Of a DNA stretch of 64,000 nt, positions 32,393-40,786 are shown one piece after another. Source of the stretch: Sva-07 sp942492715. GTDB taxonomy: Bacteria; Actinomycetota; Acidimicrobiia; Acidimicrobiales; Ilumatobacteraceae. The DNA lies in contig CALOFW010000005.1 of NCBI GenBank assembly GCA_942492715.1, forward strand, positions 248,001-312,000, in the 5' to 3' direction. The notes under the pieces are model-generated. The model saw only the letters and a program-made list of their open reading frames with translations, searched no databases and was not told the DNA's origin. Position 1 is the first letter of the stretch, and every line of letters begins with the position of its first letter. Position numbers and translations under genes: made by a program.

Positions 32393-33160
32393 TCAGTGGA
32401 CGACGGTGCCGAGCGTGCCGCAGCAGCCCATGGCGCGTGTCTCGGGGTGGAGCGACGTCGATCGGATGGCCGACTCGCCGAGGCGGTCGGCTGCGCGCCC
32501 ACGGTCGGGCGACCAGGGCTCCTCCACCTGGAAGCACGCGAGCGCTCGAGGTCGGTGGCCGGGTCGCCGGCAAGGAGGTCGAGCCAGTCCGCTGGCCGGT
32601 CGCCGAGCAGCTCGACGGCGCGGCGATTCAACGCTTCGAGCGATGATGGACCCTCGGTTTCGACCTGCGACCGCCAGTGCCCGAAGCCCTCGACCGCTGC
32701 GTCGCGGCGTCGCATCTCCGGATCGGCTGCGCCGGCGGTGGTGCGGGCGTCCGCGGGGAGGTCGGCGAGGGAAGCGGTAGGTGGCGTCGTCGGCCAGGAG
32801 GTCGGGGGCGAAGGCGAGGATCATGTCGCCGGCTTCGGGGAGCCCGGCGTTCGACATCAGCACGTACAGCTCGAGTCGTCCGTCGAGGTTGACGAGCCGG
32901 TGGATCGTGCCGGGTGAGAACCACGCGATCGTGCCGGCGACCAGCGCCGTCTCGGCGTACCCCTCGCCCGACAGGGTCTGGACCATTCCCTCGCCGGCGA
33001 TCACCAGGTACGCCTCGGTGCACACGGTGTGCAGGTGCGGTGATCCGCCGGCAAGCCCGTCGGGCCCGACCGTGTCGTACACCTTGACGTGACTCACCGA
33101 CGTCCCGCCCGGCAGCGCCACGCCGAACCGCTCCCCCGGCGTCGGCGGAAGGCCGCTCAT
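32393..33160 (-). pseudogene. cupin-domain protein with two frameshifts
   Basis: From ATG 33160 the frame encodes a cupin: SVSHVKVYDTVGPDG, GGSPHLHTVCTEAYLVIAGEG (metal-binding His-x-His and Glu) and WFSPGTIHRLVN. At about 32778 the coding sense moves to a second frame (SLADLPADARTTAG, AAVEGFGHWRSQVETEG) and near 32545 returns to the first (CFQVEEPWSPDRGRAADRLG) until the stop at 32393. The cupin barrel itself is intact, so a truncated product could still fold. A metal-dependent sugar or small-molecule role is possible, given the adjacent Gfo/Idh/MocA gene on the same strand. Confidence 0.65.
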
Positions 33161-33180
33161 CGGCCCCCCACCCCCACCCC

Positions 33181-33440
33181 GCTCACTTCGGGTGGACCAC
33201 CCCACCGAAACCTCGACGCAAACGAACCAGCGCAACGCCCACCCCGTTTGCGTGGCAATTCGGGTGGACCACCCCACCCAAACCTCGACGCAAACGAACC
33301 AGCGCAACGCCCACCCCGTTTGCGTGGCAATTCGGGTGGACCGGCCCACCGAAACCTCGACGCAAACGAACCAGCGCAACGCCCACCCCGTTTGCGTGGC
33401 AATTCGGGTGGACCGCCCCACCGAAACCTCGACGCAAACG
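33181..33440. repeat. 72-bp tandem array of CGTTTGCGT palindromes
   Basis: Four hairpin units follow one another with a 72-bp period. GTTTGCGTGGCAATTCGGG begins at 33246, 33318 and 33390, and a first unit at 33181 has a shortened left arm. Each unit has outer arms GTTTGCGT/ACGCAAAC and an inner CGGGTGG/CCACC pair. Units differ at only one to three bases, mostly in the loop. The array lies between a cupin and an oxidoreductase gene. The 24-residue repeats seen when it is translated are a by-product of the period being a multiple of three. Confidence 0.85.
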
Positions 33441-33466
33441 AGCGGGCAGCGAGGGTGCGGCGGGGG

Positions 33467-34558
33467 TCATGCGACACCGCCGGGCTGCCAGGAGGAGCGG
33501 GCGGGATGGTCGGCGGGGAGCGGCAGGGTCTCCACGGAGCCCGTGCGCTCGGAGTGGTACCAGGCGGTCACCAACTCCAGCGACGCCTGGGCGTCGGCGA
33601 GCGTCACCGGGAAGCCACCGCCGCCGGCGAGCGCATCGACGAAGCCCTGGAACTGGCCCGTGTACTGCGTGGCCGAGGGCGCCATGTCGGCCCACACCAG
33701 CTCGGCCTCCTGGGCGAAGGCCGACCGCCGGAACTCGAAGTTCCACGGCCCGGCGCCCGGGTCGTATGCCTCGGACGACGAGGTGATCGTCACGTTGTCG
33801 AAGTGCCAGACGAGCTGCGACGACTCGCTCGCCGCGCCGAGCGTGACGTTCATCGTGACCAGCGCGCCGTCGGCGGTGCGCCCGATCGCGACCGCACAGT
33901 CCTCGGTCTGCACGTCGTTGACCCGAGTCGTCGCCATCGCCCGCAGCTCGACGAGCGGTCCGGCCATCCACGTCAGCATGTCGTGGTTGTGGATCGCGTG
34001 GCTGAGCACGCATCCGCCGCGCTCCCCCGCCCACGTGCCCCGCCACGGCGCCTCGGCGTAGTACCCCTTGCCACGGCGCCACCAGGTGGACGCCGATGCG
34101 GTGAAGAGCCGGCCGGTGATGCCCGCGTCGATGAGCGCCCGGGCCTTGGCCGCGCCGTCGCCGAACCGGTACTGGAAGATCGGCATGAACCGTGCGCCGG
34201 ACGTGGCCTCCGCACGTTCGACGGCAACGGCCAGACGATCGCACGCCGCCACGGAGTCGACGAGCGGCTTCTCGCAGATCACGTGCTTGCCGGCATCGAG
34301 ACAGCGGATGATCTGTTCCTCGTGCATCGACGGCGGCGTGCAGAGATCGATCACGTCCACCTGGTGCGGCGACGCAGGGTCGAGCAGTTCGTCGAGCGAG
34401 GCGACGCCCGGGATACCCCAGTCGGCCTCACCCTTCGTGCGCTTGTCGGCGACGAGTTCGGCGAACACGGTGGCCGAGGCGCCGTCGACGGCGAGCCAGC
34501 TCAGCAGGTGGCTCTGGCCGATCCCCATCCCGACCACCGCCACACGCAACTCATTCAT
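33467..34558 (-). CDS. Gfo/Idh/MocA-family oxidoreductase
   Basis: This is 363 residues from ATG 34558 (MNELRVAVVGMGIGQSHLLS). The Rossmann motif GMGIGQ is followed by DVIDLCTPPSMHEEQI and KHVICEKPLVDS, whose EKP lysine is the catalytic-site signature of the family. The C-terminal alpha/beta domain has AIHNHDMLTWMAG with the second His-Asp pair. Such enzymes oxidise or reduce sugars, inositols or their derivatives with NAD(P). The upstream same-strand TetR gene and the downstream cupin do not fix the substrate. Confidence 0.85.
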   Translation of the reverse strand: MNELRVAVVGMGIGQSHLLSWLAVDGASATVFAELVADKRTKGEADWGIPGVASLDELLDPASPHQVDVIDLCTPPSMHEEQIIRCLDAGKHVICEKPLVDSVAACDRLAVAVERAEATSGARFMPIFQYRFGDGAAKARALIDAGITGRLFTASASTWWRRGKGYYAEAPWRGTWAGERGGCVLSHAIHNHDMLTWMAGPLVELRAMATTRVNDVQTEDCAVAIGRTADGALVTMNVTLGAASESSQLVWHFDNVTITSSSEAYDPGAGPWNFEFRRSAFAQEAELVWADMAPSATQYTGQFQGFVDALAGGGGFPVTLADAQASLELVTAWYHSERTGSVETLPLPADHPARSSWQPGGVA

Positions 34559-34599
34559 CGCAGCGACGCTACTGCCGAGGTCGGGCTCCCCCTCCCGCC

Positions 34600-35265
34600 T
34601 CAGTTCGATGGCGACCCCGGCGATCGGATCAGGTCCCGACGAGTCGCCGCAGCGCGGTCGTCGAACACCCGCACCCTGTCCTCGACGAACGGGAGGTGGT
34701 TGTTGATCTCGAGCATCACGAATCCGTGCATCGTCGCCCAGAGCGCCACGCGCTCGTCGTCGAGGGCAAGTCGGTCGAACCCGGCGGGGATCTCACCGTC
34801 GATCTGACCGTCGCGGGCGTCGAGGGCGGCGACGAACGGACCGAAGATCTCACGCTGCACCTCGACGGTCGGCCCATCAGGCGGAGCGGCGTAGCCGGGG
34901 ATGCGGTCGGTGAAGATGAGGTTGAACTCGGCGGGATGCTCGATCGCCCACGTTCGGTAGGCATGGGCGCAGACCAGCACTCGCTCGACCGGATCGAGTT
35001 CGAGCGCTGCATCGGCTGCGTTGCCGATGGCCCGTGCGAGGCGCCCGAAGCTGTCGGTGATCACCGCGGTGAAGAGGTCGTCGAGGCTGTCGAAGTAGGT
35101 GTAGAGCGATGCCGGATTGATCCCGACCTCGCGAGCGATGCCGCGCCACGACACCGACGTCGGCCCGCCCTCGGCAAGGTGCTCGCGTGCGGTCTCGATC
35201 ACGTCCTCCACCAGCTCCCGGCGAAGACGTTCGCGACGCGTCGACGGACGGGTCTCGGTGCTCAT
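34600..35265 (-). CDS. TetR-family transcriptional regulator
   Basis: This is 221 residues from ATG 35265; a GTG two codons upstream is possible. The N-terminal helix-turn-helix reads SVSWRGIAREVGINPASLYTYFDSLDDLF, cut here into the usual recognition pattern with YTYF. The C-terminal part is a TetR_C_33-like ligand domain (AHAYRTWAIEHPAEFNLIF). A 15-bp-arm palindrome sits 33 bases upstream, between this gene and the divergent epimerase gene. It probably represses both and responds to an unknown small molecule. Confidence 0.88.
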   Translation of the reverse strand: MSTETRPSTRRERLRRELVEDVIETAREHLAEGGPTSVSWRGIAREVGINPASLYTYFDSLDDLFTAVITDSFGRLARAIGNAADAALELDPVERVLVCAHAYRTWAIEHPAEFNLIFTDRIPGYAAPPDGPTVEVQREIFGPFVAALDARDGQIDGEIPAGFDRLALDDERVALWATMHGFVMLEINNHLPFVEDRVRVFDDRAAATRRDLIRSPGSPSN

Positions 35266-35297
35266 GGACACAGCCTATGCCAAACGTCACTTGCTTT

Positions 35298-35339
35298 TCG
35301 AACACTGTTTGAGTTCGATGAATATCAAACAGTGTTCGA
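35298..35339. promoter_or_regulatory. TetR operator, 15-bp inverted arms
   Basis: TCGAACACTGTTTGA (35298-35312) and TCAAACAGTGTTCGA (35325-35339) are perfect inverted copies, 12 bases apart, midway between the divergent TetR and epimerase genes. The AT-rich centre probably carries a promoter element. Cooperative binding of two TetR dimers or one extended site are both possible. Confidence 0.8.
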
Positions 35340-35382
35340 CTCACGAACGTTGGTCGACAACCCTTCGAAGACAGGAGCCACC

Positions 35383-36327
35383 ATGCCAACCAACCCGACC
35401 TCCAGATTCGAGCACCCCGTGGTCCTCGGCGCCGGGCCCGTCGGCCGGGCGATCGTCGACGTCCTCGTCGGGCGCGGCCATCGGCCCATCGTCGTCACGC
35501 GATCCGGATCGGACCTCGATGGTGCGGACGCACGGCGTGCCGACCTCGCCGATGCCGACCAGGCACGCCGTGCGCTCGCCGGTGCGACCGTCGTGTTCTC
35601 CACCGCCCAGCCCGAGTACCACCGCTGGGTCCAGGAGTTCCCGGCTCTCCAGGCGTCGATCGTGCAGGCGGCCCGAGCCAACGACGTTGCGCTCATGGTG
35701 GTGGAGAACCTGTACGGCTACGGCCCGCACGACAGCCCGCTGACCGAGTCGACGCCGATGCGGCCGACCACCCGCAAGGGCCGGGTCCGCGCCGAGATGT
35801 GGGCGTCGCTCCAGGCGGCGTCGGAACGTGGCGAACTGCAGATGGCCGTCGTCCGCGCGAGCGACTTCATCGGCCCCGGCGTCACCGGCTCGGCCTTCGG
35901 CAACCGGTTCTTCGACCCGCTGCACGTCGGCAAGCCGGCGCAGACGGCCGGCAACGTCGACGTGCCGCATTCGGTGACCTACGTGCCCGACCTCGCCGAG
36001 GCACTCGTCCGCGTCGCCGAGGACGACCGGTCATGGGGCCGGGCATGGCACGCGCCGTGCGCGCCGGCGGTCAGCCAACGCCGGCTGGCCGAGCTCGCGG
36101 CGGCATCGATCGGCCGTGAGGGCACGATCCGCAGGGCGCCGACCCCGCTGTTGCGGGCGATCGGAGTGTTCGTCAAGCCGGTCGGCGAGATGGTCGAGAT
36201 GCTCTACGAGTTCGACTCGGACTTCGTCGTCGACTCCTCGGCGTTCACCGAGCACTTCGGGATGACGGCGACACCGCTCGAGCAGGCGCTGTCCGCAGTC
36301 ATGCACGCCGAGGCGGTGGCGGCATGA
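35383..36327 (+). CDS. NAD-dependent epimerase/dehydratase-like (atypical SDR) protein
   Basis: This is 314 residues from ATG 35383, with AGGAG at 35373. HPVVLGAGPVGRAIVDVLVG is the N-terminal NAD(P)-binding motif, here GxGxxG rather than the GxxGxxG of extended SDRs. VVFSTAQPEYHRW and VENLYGYGPHDSPLTE follow, with Tyr but no clean YxxxK. These features suggest an atypical SDR such as an NmrA-like or sugar-epimerase relative. It is divergent from TetR across the operator and overlaps the cupredoxin gene (ATGA). Confidence 0.78.
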   Translation: MPTNPTSRFEHPVVLGAGPVGRAIVDVLVGRGHRPIVVTRSGSDLDGADARRADLADADQARRALAGATVVFSTAQPEYHRWVQEFPALQASIVQAARANDVALMVVENLYGYGPHDSPLTESTPMRPTTRKGRVRAEMWASLQAASERGELQMAVVRASDFIGPGVTGSAFGNRFFDPLHVGKPAQTAGNVDVPHSVTYVPDLAEALVRVAEDDRSWGRAWHAPCAPAVSQRRLAELAAASIGREGTIRRAPTPLLRAIGVFVKPVGEMVEMLYEFDSDFVVDSSAFTEHFGMTATPLEQALSAVMHAEAVAA

Positions 36328-37127
36328 ACGCTGGCAGCATGAACACTGGCGTGACGGGCGGCGTCATCGATCGGTTCCGTTCGCCGAGCCGCTGGCTCCT
36401 GGGAGTCGGGCCACTCGCGCTCGCGTCACTGTTCCTCCTCCGGGCCACCACACCCGCCGCCGACCCCACGCTCCTCGGCATCTTCGTCGTGCTGCTGGCA
36501 GGGGTGGCGGGCCTCATCGCCGGGTCGCGCATCGGCGCCGCCACGGTGTTGCTGCTCAGCCTCGCCCTGTTCCAGCCGATGACGGCTCGCGAGTTCTCGT
36601 TCAGTCTCAGCGCGGTCGACAGCGGCGCGTGGCAGATCTGGGCTGCGGCGTCACTCGTCGCTCTCGGATGGAGCATCGTGGCGGCGGTCGTCGTGTTGGT
36701 GCGTGGCGAGCGAACCGATGCCGTCCGGGTGCGCCATGTCGGAGCGCAGGTTGCTGCCGGTCTCGGGCTGGGCGCGTTGCTGATCGCCGTGTTCCCGGCG
36801 ATCTCTCCCCAACCGGCGTTCGGGCAGGACCTCGACGACGACGAGATCACCCGTCTCCCGGTGATCCAGTTGCTGAACTTCGGCTACGACCCGGTCGTCG
36901 TCGAGGCACCGGCCGGCGAGCCCTACCGGGCCCGACTGGACAACGCCTCCGACCTGCCGCACACGTTCACGATCGAGGCGCTCGACATCGAGGTCTTCGT
37001 CCCGGCGGGTCGATGGGCGATCATCGAACTCGACCCGGACGCCCTCGCCGACGCTCCCCTCGCCGTGATCTGCACGATCGGCGATCACCTCGCACAGGGG
37101 ATGGCGAGCGTGATCGAGATTCGTTGA
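36324..37127 (+). CDS. membrane protein with C-terminal cupredoxin domain
   Basis: This is 267 residues, ATG overlapping the epimerase stop. Five hydrophobic segments span residues 24-165, the last (ALLIAVFPAISPQPAFGQ) placing the remainder outside the cell. The C-terminal 95 residues form a cupredoxin: DLPHTFTIEALDIE supplies the first His, and VICTIGDHLAQGMASV has the Cys-x4-His-x4-Met spacing of type 1 copper sites. All four ligands are present, so it can probably bind copper and carry electrons. Pairing with a TetR-controlled NAD-binding protein suggests a redox-stress unit; that is inference. Confidence 0.78.
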   Translation: MNAGSMNTGVTGGVIDRFRSPSRWLLGVGPLALASLFLLRATTPAADPTLLGIFVVLLAGVAGLIAGSRIGAATVLLLSLALFQPMTAREFSFSLSAVDSGAWQIWAAASLVALGWSIVAAVVVLVRGERTDAVRVRHVGAQVAAGLGLGALLIAVFPAISPQPAFGQDLDDDEITRLPVIQLLNFGYDPVVVEAPAGEPYRARLDNASDLPHTFTIEALDIEVFVPAGRWAIIELDPDALADAPLAVICTIGDHLAQGMASVIEIR

Positions 37128-37185
37128 GGCGTGTGGCCGAACATCGCCGCGGACCCGATCGGCGGATCTCGTCGCCGGACGTCGG

Positions 37186-38268
37186 TCAGTGCGGCGGCCG
37201 ACCCACGGGCAGGCCCCACGGTCCGGCAACCGACTGGGCGCGGAGGCACACGTCGGTGACGTCGAGGGCGTGCTGCTGGGTCATCAGGCGCTCGCCGTTG
37301 TCGGCGAGGTCGGCGATCAACTGCTCGCCCCAGTCGACCACGACGCCGCTGATGTCGACGCGACGGGTGCCCTCGCCGTCGACGACGATCAGGTGCTCGG
37401 CACCCTCGGCGCCGGCGATGTCGACGTTGGCGCGGGCCTCGATCGTTCCCTCGGTGCCGACGATCGTGAGGCGGCAGTCGCCCCAGGTCCCGAGGCCCTT
37501 GGCGGTGAGGTAGTCGAGCCGGTGGTCGCTCACCACCTCGGGGCCGGCGAGGGTCATCGAGCCGATGTCCTGCATCGCGGGATGGTCGGGCGAGGCGACG
37601 TTGCCGACGGCGGAGGTGACCACGGCGACGTCGGCGGCGGTCAGGTCGGTGATCGTGAGGAACTGGTCGACCTGGTGCGAGCCGATGTCGACGAGGATCC
37701 CACCGGTGGCGTCGGGGTCCCAGAACCAGTCGGGTCGCCGCTTGGCCCACATCGTGTGCGGGCCGGCACCGATCACGTGCACGATCCGCCCGACCGCGCC
37801 GGCGCGGGCGAGGCGAACGGCCTCGGAGATCGCGCGGTTCTCGTAGCGCTCGGTGAACAGCACGGTCCACGGCCGGCCGGGCTTGCCGGCGATCGCCGCG
37901 CGGACGGCGTCGAGTTGGCCCATCGTGGTGAGGCCGGGCTTGTCGGTGACCACGTGTTTGCCGGCGCCGATCGCGGCGAGGGCGATCTCTGCGCGCCGGT
38001 TCGGGACGGCTGCGGTGACGATCAGGTCGATCGTGTCGTCGGCGAGCATGTCGTCGTAGGTGACCGCCTGCGACTCGGTCTGCCAGCCCTCGTAGTGCTC
38101 GAGGAATCCGCCCTCGGGCACGTGACGCGCGGCGACCGCGCCGGCCTTCACCAGCCGGTCGACGATCTCGAACACATGATTGTGGTCGAGCCCGTTCACC
38201 CCCAACCGCACGCTCTCCCCGTCGCCACCCGATGGGACAACACGGGTCTGACCCGTGTTGTCCGTCAC
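37186..38268 (-). CDS. Gfo/Idh/MocA-family oxidoreductase
   Basis: This is 360 residues from a GTG at 38268 that overlaps the stop of the Tat-lipoprotein gene (GTGA). After a 20-residue polar N-terminus the Rossmann strand reads VRLGVNGLDHNHVFEIVDRL. KHVVTDKPGLTTMGQL supplies the family Lys-Pro motif, and the second domain has ILVDIGSHQVDQFL with the His-Asp pair. It probably acts on a sugar or derivative released by the upstream exported protein, a pairing common in glycan-use loci. A hairpin lies within its first codons. Confidence 0.82.
   Translation of the reverse strand: MTDNTGQTRVVPSGGDGESVRLGVNGLDHNHVFEIVDRLVKAGAVAARHVPEGGFLEHYEGWQTESQAVTYDDMLADDTIDLIVTAAVPNRRAEIALAAIGAGKHVVTDKPGLTTMGQLDAVRAAIAGKPGRPWTVLFTERYENRAISEAVRLARAGAVGRIVHVIGAGPHTMWAKRRPDWFWDPDATGGILVDIGSHQVDQFLTITDLTAADVAVVTSAVGNVASPDHPAMQDIGSMTLAGPEVVSDHRLDYLTAKGLGTWGDCRLTIVGTEGTIEARANVDIAGAEGAEHLIVVDGEGTRRVDISGVVVDWGEQLIADLADNGERLMTQQHALDVTDVCLRAQSVAGPWGLPVGRPPH
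38235..38263. repeat. perfect hairpin within the 5' end of the oxidoreductase gene
   Basis: GGACAACACGGGT and ACCCGTGTTGTCC are 13-bp perfect arms around CTG, two codons after the start. It resembles the GGGGTCAGACCCC hairpin at 54016. In mRNA it would occlude the start region, so it might tune coupling to the upstream gene. Confidence 0.6.
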
Positions 38269-40571
38269 GAGAGCTCCCGGGTCATGGTGTCGAAGTCGCA
38301 CGACCAGGTGGCGTCACCGGCGGTCAGGTTGTACTGGCGCGACAGGTGTTCGATGCCGCCCCACGGCGATTCGTGGCGGGGGAAGAGGGCGAGCGGTTGC
38401 TCTTCACCCTCGATCAGGAACGGGCCGGTGCTGGAGAAGTCGACGATGCCCGCCGACGGTGACGTCCACGACACGGTGAACCCGGCGTCGTCGCGCACCA
38501 CCGACGGATCGGCTGCGGTCAGCGCGGTGATGAAGTCGTCGAGCGAGCCGCCGTCGTCGCTGCCGACCTCCACCAACCACACGTTGTCCGGTCCACCCTC
38601 GGCGACGAGGTCGAACGGTTTGACCATCCCGTTGGTCGACACGACCGCCGGGTCGTACTCACGCCACGTCGGCGTGCGCCACGACCACAGCGCGATGTAG
38701 GCGCCGTTCTTCGCGGCGATCGTCCAGTTGCCCACCTGCCGCACCTCGTCGAAGTGGTCCTGCGGCACGTAGGCGTGGGTGAACGGCCGGTACCCGAACA
38801 CGCCCCACACGAGCGGGTCGGTCGACTCGTCCCACTTCGGTTGGTAGATGTGCACCGCCGTGCCCTGGTACTGGGCCGACCGCGGCATCGCCGCCTCCCC
38901 CGTCCAGTAGCCGGGCTCGCTGTCGTCGGCCCAGATCGTCGACTGCGCCGTGTCGGGCACGGGATGGTTCGTGAACACCATGGCGTTCTCGTCGATCGCG
39001 GCCTGCCACGCGTGCCCCTGGTCGCGCATCTCGCCGAAGCGATGGTCGATCACCGACGCCATCGACACCTTCGGCTGCCGGTACGCGTACGTGTTCGCCT
39101 CCGACAGGAACCCGAAGTTGATGACAGCCGCCCGCTCCTGCTCCCACACCCGGATCCTCGCCGGGTCGTAGTCGTTGATCGAGGCGAGCAGGTTGATGTC
39201 GCCGAACTCGGACGTGTCCCAGAGGCGGAACTCGTTGGCGGCGGCCACGCTCACTTCGGCCAGCGGCCACATGCCGAGCGCTCCGAGGCTCCACCAGAAC
39301 GGCAGGTTGGCGGGGTCGGAGAAGTCCTTGCCGTACGGCGCGGCCGGGTCGTCCTCCAGCGGCGAGCTGCCGTCGAAGTACACGCCGTGACGTTCGCGCA
39401 CGACGCTCGGCGTCTCGTCGAGGGCGATCTCCACCACCACCTGCGGGGGCCGGTAACGCTCGGCCGACGCGAAGTAGGTGACCCCGGTGTCGGACGTCGA
39501 CTGGTACTGGGCGCCGGTGTCGTCGAACACGAACTTGGCGGTGCCGAAGGTGTCCTCGTCGAGCGAGGTCATCTTGTCCTTCTTGTACGTGCGCCCGCGT
39601 GGGGCGGTGTAGCCGCCGGAGTGGTTGTGGGCCGCCATGTCGACCAGGCAGAGGTCGAGCGCCATCGCCGCGGCGGTGACGATCTCGGGATCGTCGGCGA
39701 GCTCGGCGAGCATCAGCAGCGGCGTGATGTTCTTGAGCATGTAGACGTTGGAGTGCCACTCGAAGAACCCGAGGTCGGCGCGCTCGATGATCCACTCGAG
39801 GATGTCGGGCTTGGCACGCTCGAGGTGCTCGGCACCGGTGAGCCCGGTGACGGTGAACGTCTCGTCGGGGTAGCGCTGGCCGGCGAGGTACTCGATCGCG
39901 AGGTTGATGATCCGGTGGTTCTCCGACCAGAACCACAAGTTGTCGACGCGGTCGGCGGGCAGCGGGTCGTCGTAGCGGTAGCGGTTGGCGATCATGCGGG
40001 CGTCGATCGCCTCGATCACGTCGGGTGACAGCTGGGTCATCGGTGTGTCGCCCTGGCCGAGCACGAGCATCCAGTGCAGGTCCATGAAGCGGAAGTCGCG
40101 GGTGTCCTCCCAGTTGTCGATCTGCTCGAACACCGCGCCGAGCGACTCGATGGTGACCGCGTCGATGTCCCACACGTAGTCGGGGTCGCGATGGGCCCGA
40201 CCGAGGTGGGCGTTGATGCCGGACGGGTTCGACGAGTGGTCGACACTCGTCGCGAACGCCAGGTAATCGTCGACCCGGGCCTGGTACGTCGCCTCGTCCA
40301 TCAGCCCGGGGGATCCGGGGGCGAGCAATGCTGCAGCCGCCGGGCTGAGCGGTTCGGCCGGGACAGTGGTGCCGTCCGAGGTCTCGGTGGGCACGGTCGG
40401 GTCGACCGGCGAGGACTCCGGAGTCGACGCATCGGTCGGCAGGCCGGTTTGATCGGCCGAAGATTCGGAACCGTTGCTCGAACAGCCGGCCGCCACGGCC
40501 GCGGTCGCCGCGGCGCCCGCGACGAGGAAGCGGCGCCGGCTGAGGACGTGCGGCGAGGTGTTCGCGGACAT
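38265..40571 (-). CDS. Tat-exported lipoprotein, possible polysaccharide-active enzyme
   Basis: This is 768 residues from ATG 40571. The leader has the twin-arginine motif SRRRFLVAG and a lipobox ending AAGC (Cys30), then a Ser/Thr/Pro linker. The body is rich in Trp, His and acidic residues (FMDLHWMLVLGQGD, DNLWFWSENHRIINLAIEYL, LGFFEWHSNVYMLKN), and its first half looks alpha-helical, like the (alpha/alpha) toroids of some lyases and glycosidases. A beta-rich C-terminal region follows. I do not recognise a defined family. Tat export suggests a folded, perhaps cofactor-bearing enzyme, and the overlapping Gfo/Idh/MocA gene supports a carbohydrate role. Confidence 0.65.
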   Translation of the reverse strand: MSANTSPHVLSRRRFLVAGAAATAAVAAGCSSNGSESSADQTGLPTDASTPESSPVDPTVPTETSDGTTVPAEPLSPAAAALLAPGSPGLMDEATYQARVDDYLAFATSVDHSSNPSGINAHLGRAHRDPDYVWDIDAVTIESLGAVFEQIDNWEDTRDFRFMDLHWMLVLGQGDTPMTQLSPDVIEAIDARMIANRYRYDDPLPADRVDNLWFWSENHRIINLAIEYLAGQRYPDETFTVTGLTGAEHLERAKPDILEWIIERADLGFFEWHSNVYMLKNITPLLMLAELADDPEIVTAAAMALDLCLVDMAAHNHSGGYTAPRGRTYKKDKMTSLDEDTFGTAKFVFDDTGAQYQSTSDTGVTYFASAERYRPPQVVVEIALDETPSVVRERHGVYFDGSSPLEDDPAAPYGKDFSDPANLPFWWSLGALGMWPLAEVSVAAANEFRLWDTSEFGDINLLASINDYDPARIRVWEQERAAVINFGFLSEANTYAYRQPKVSMASVIDHRFGEMRDQGHAWQAAIDENAMVFTNHPVPDTAQSTIWADDSEPGYWTGEAAMPRSAQYQGTAVHIYQPKWDESTDPLVWGVFGYRPFTHAYVPQDHFDEVRQVGNWTIAAKNGAYIALWSWRTPTWREYDPAVVSTNGMVKPFDLVAEGGPDNVWLVEVGSDDGGSLDDFITALTAADPSVVRDDAGFTVSWTSPSAGIVDFSSTGPFLIEGEEQPLALFPRHESPWGGIEHLSRQYNLTAGDATWSCDFDTMTRELS

Positions 40572-40786
40572 CTGCGCCACTGTAGGGACCAGGCCCGCCG
40601 TCACGGCATCACACCTTCGAGGCTGTCCGTGTCAGGATTCTGTCAAGTCCCGGGCCGAGCCCTGGACAACGCGGGCATCGTCGACTTGGGTGGGAGCGCG
40701 GCTCGAACGACGGGCCGCCGAAGTTGATCGTCGGGTTCCACGCTTGGGGGCGAGCGGACGGGCGGGCCCGGCAGGGGGGTCGACCC

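Noticed and set aside
33192..33440. 24-residue peptide repeats such as VCVAIRVDHP..QTNQRN in several frames
   Set aside because: They arise because the DNA repeat period is 72 bp, a multiple of three. All frames stay open, no start or ribosome site fits, and the DNA is palindromic.
33181..33440. Possible CRISPR array
   Set aside because: There are only four units, the sequence between palindromes is also repeated, so there are no unique spacers, and no cas genes are present. The Cas4-like nuclease at 59301 is far away and not accompanied by other cas genes.
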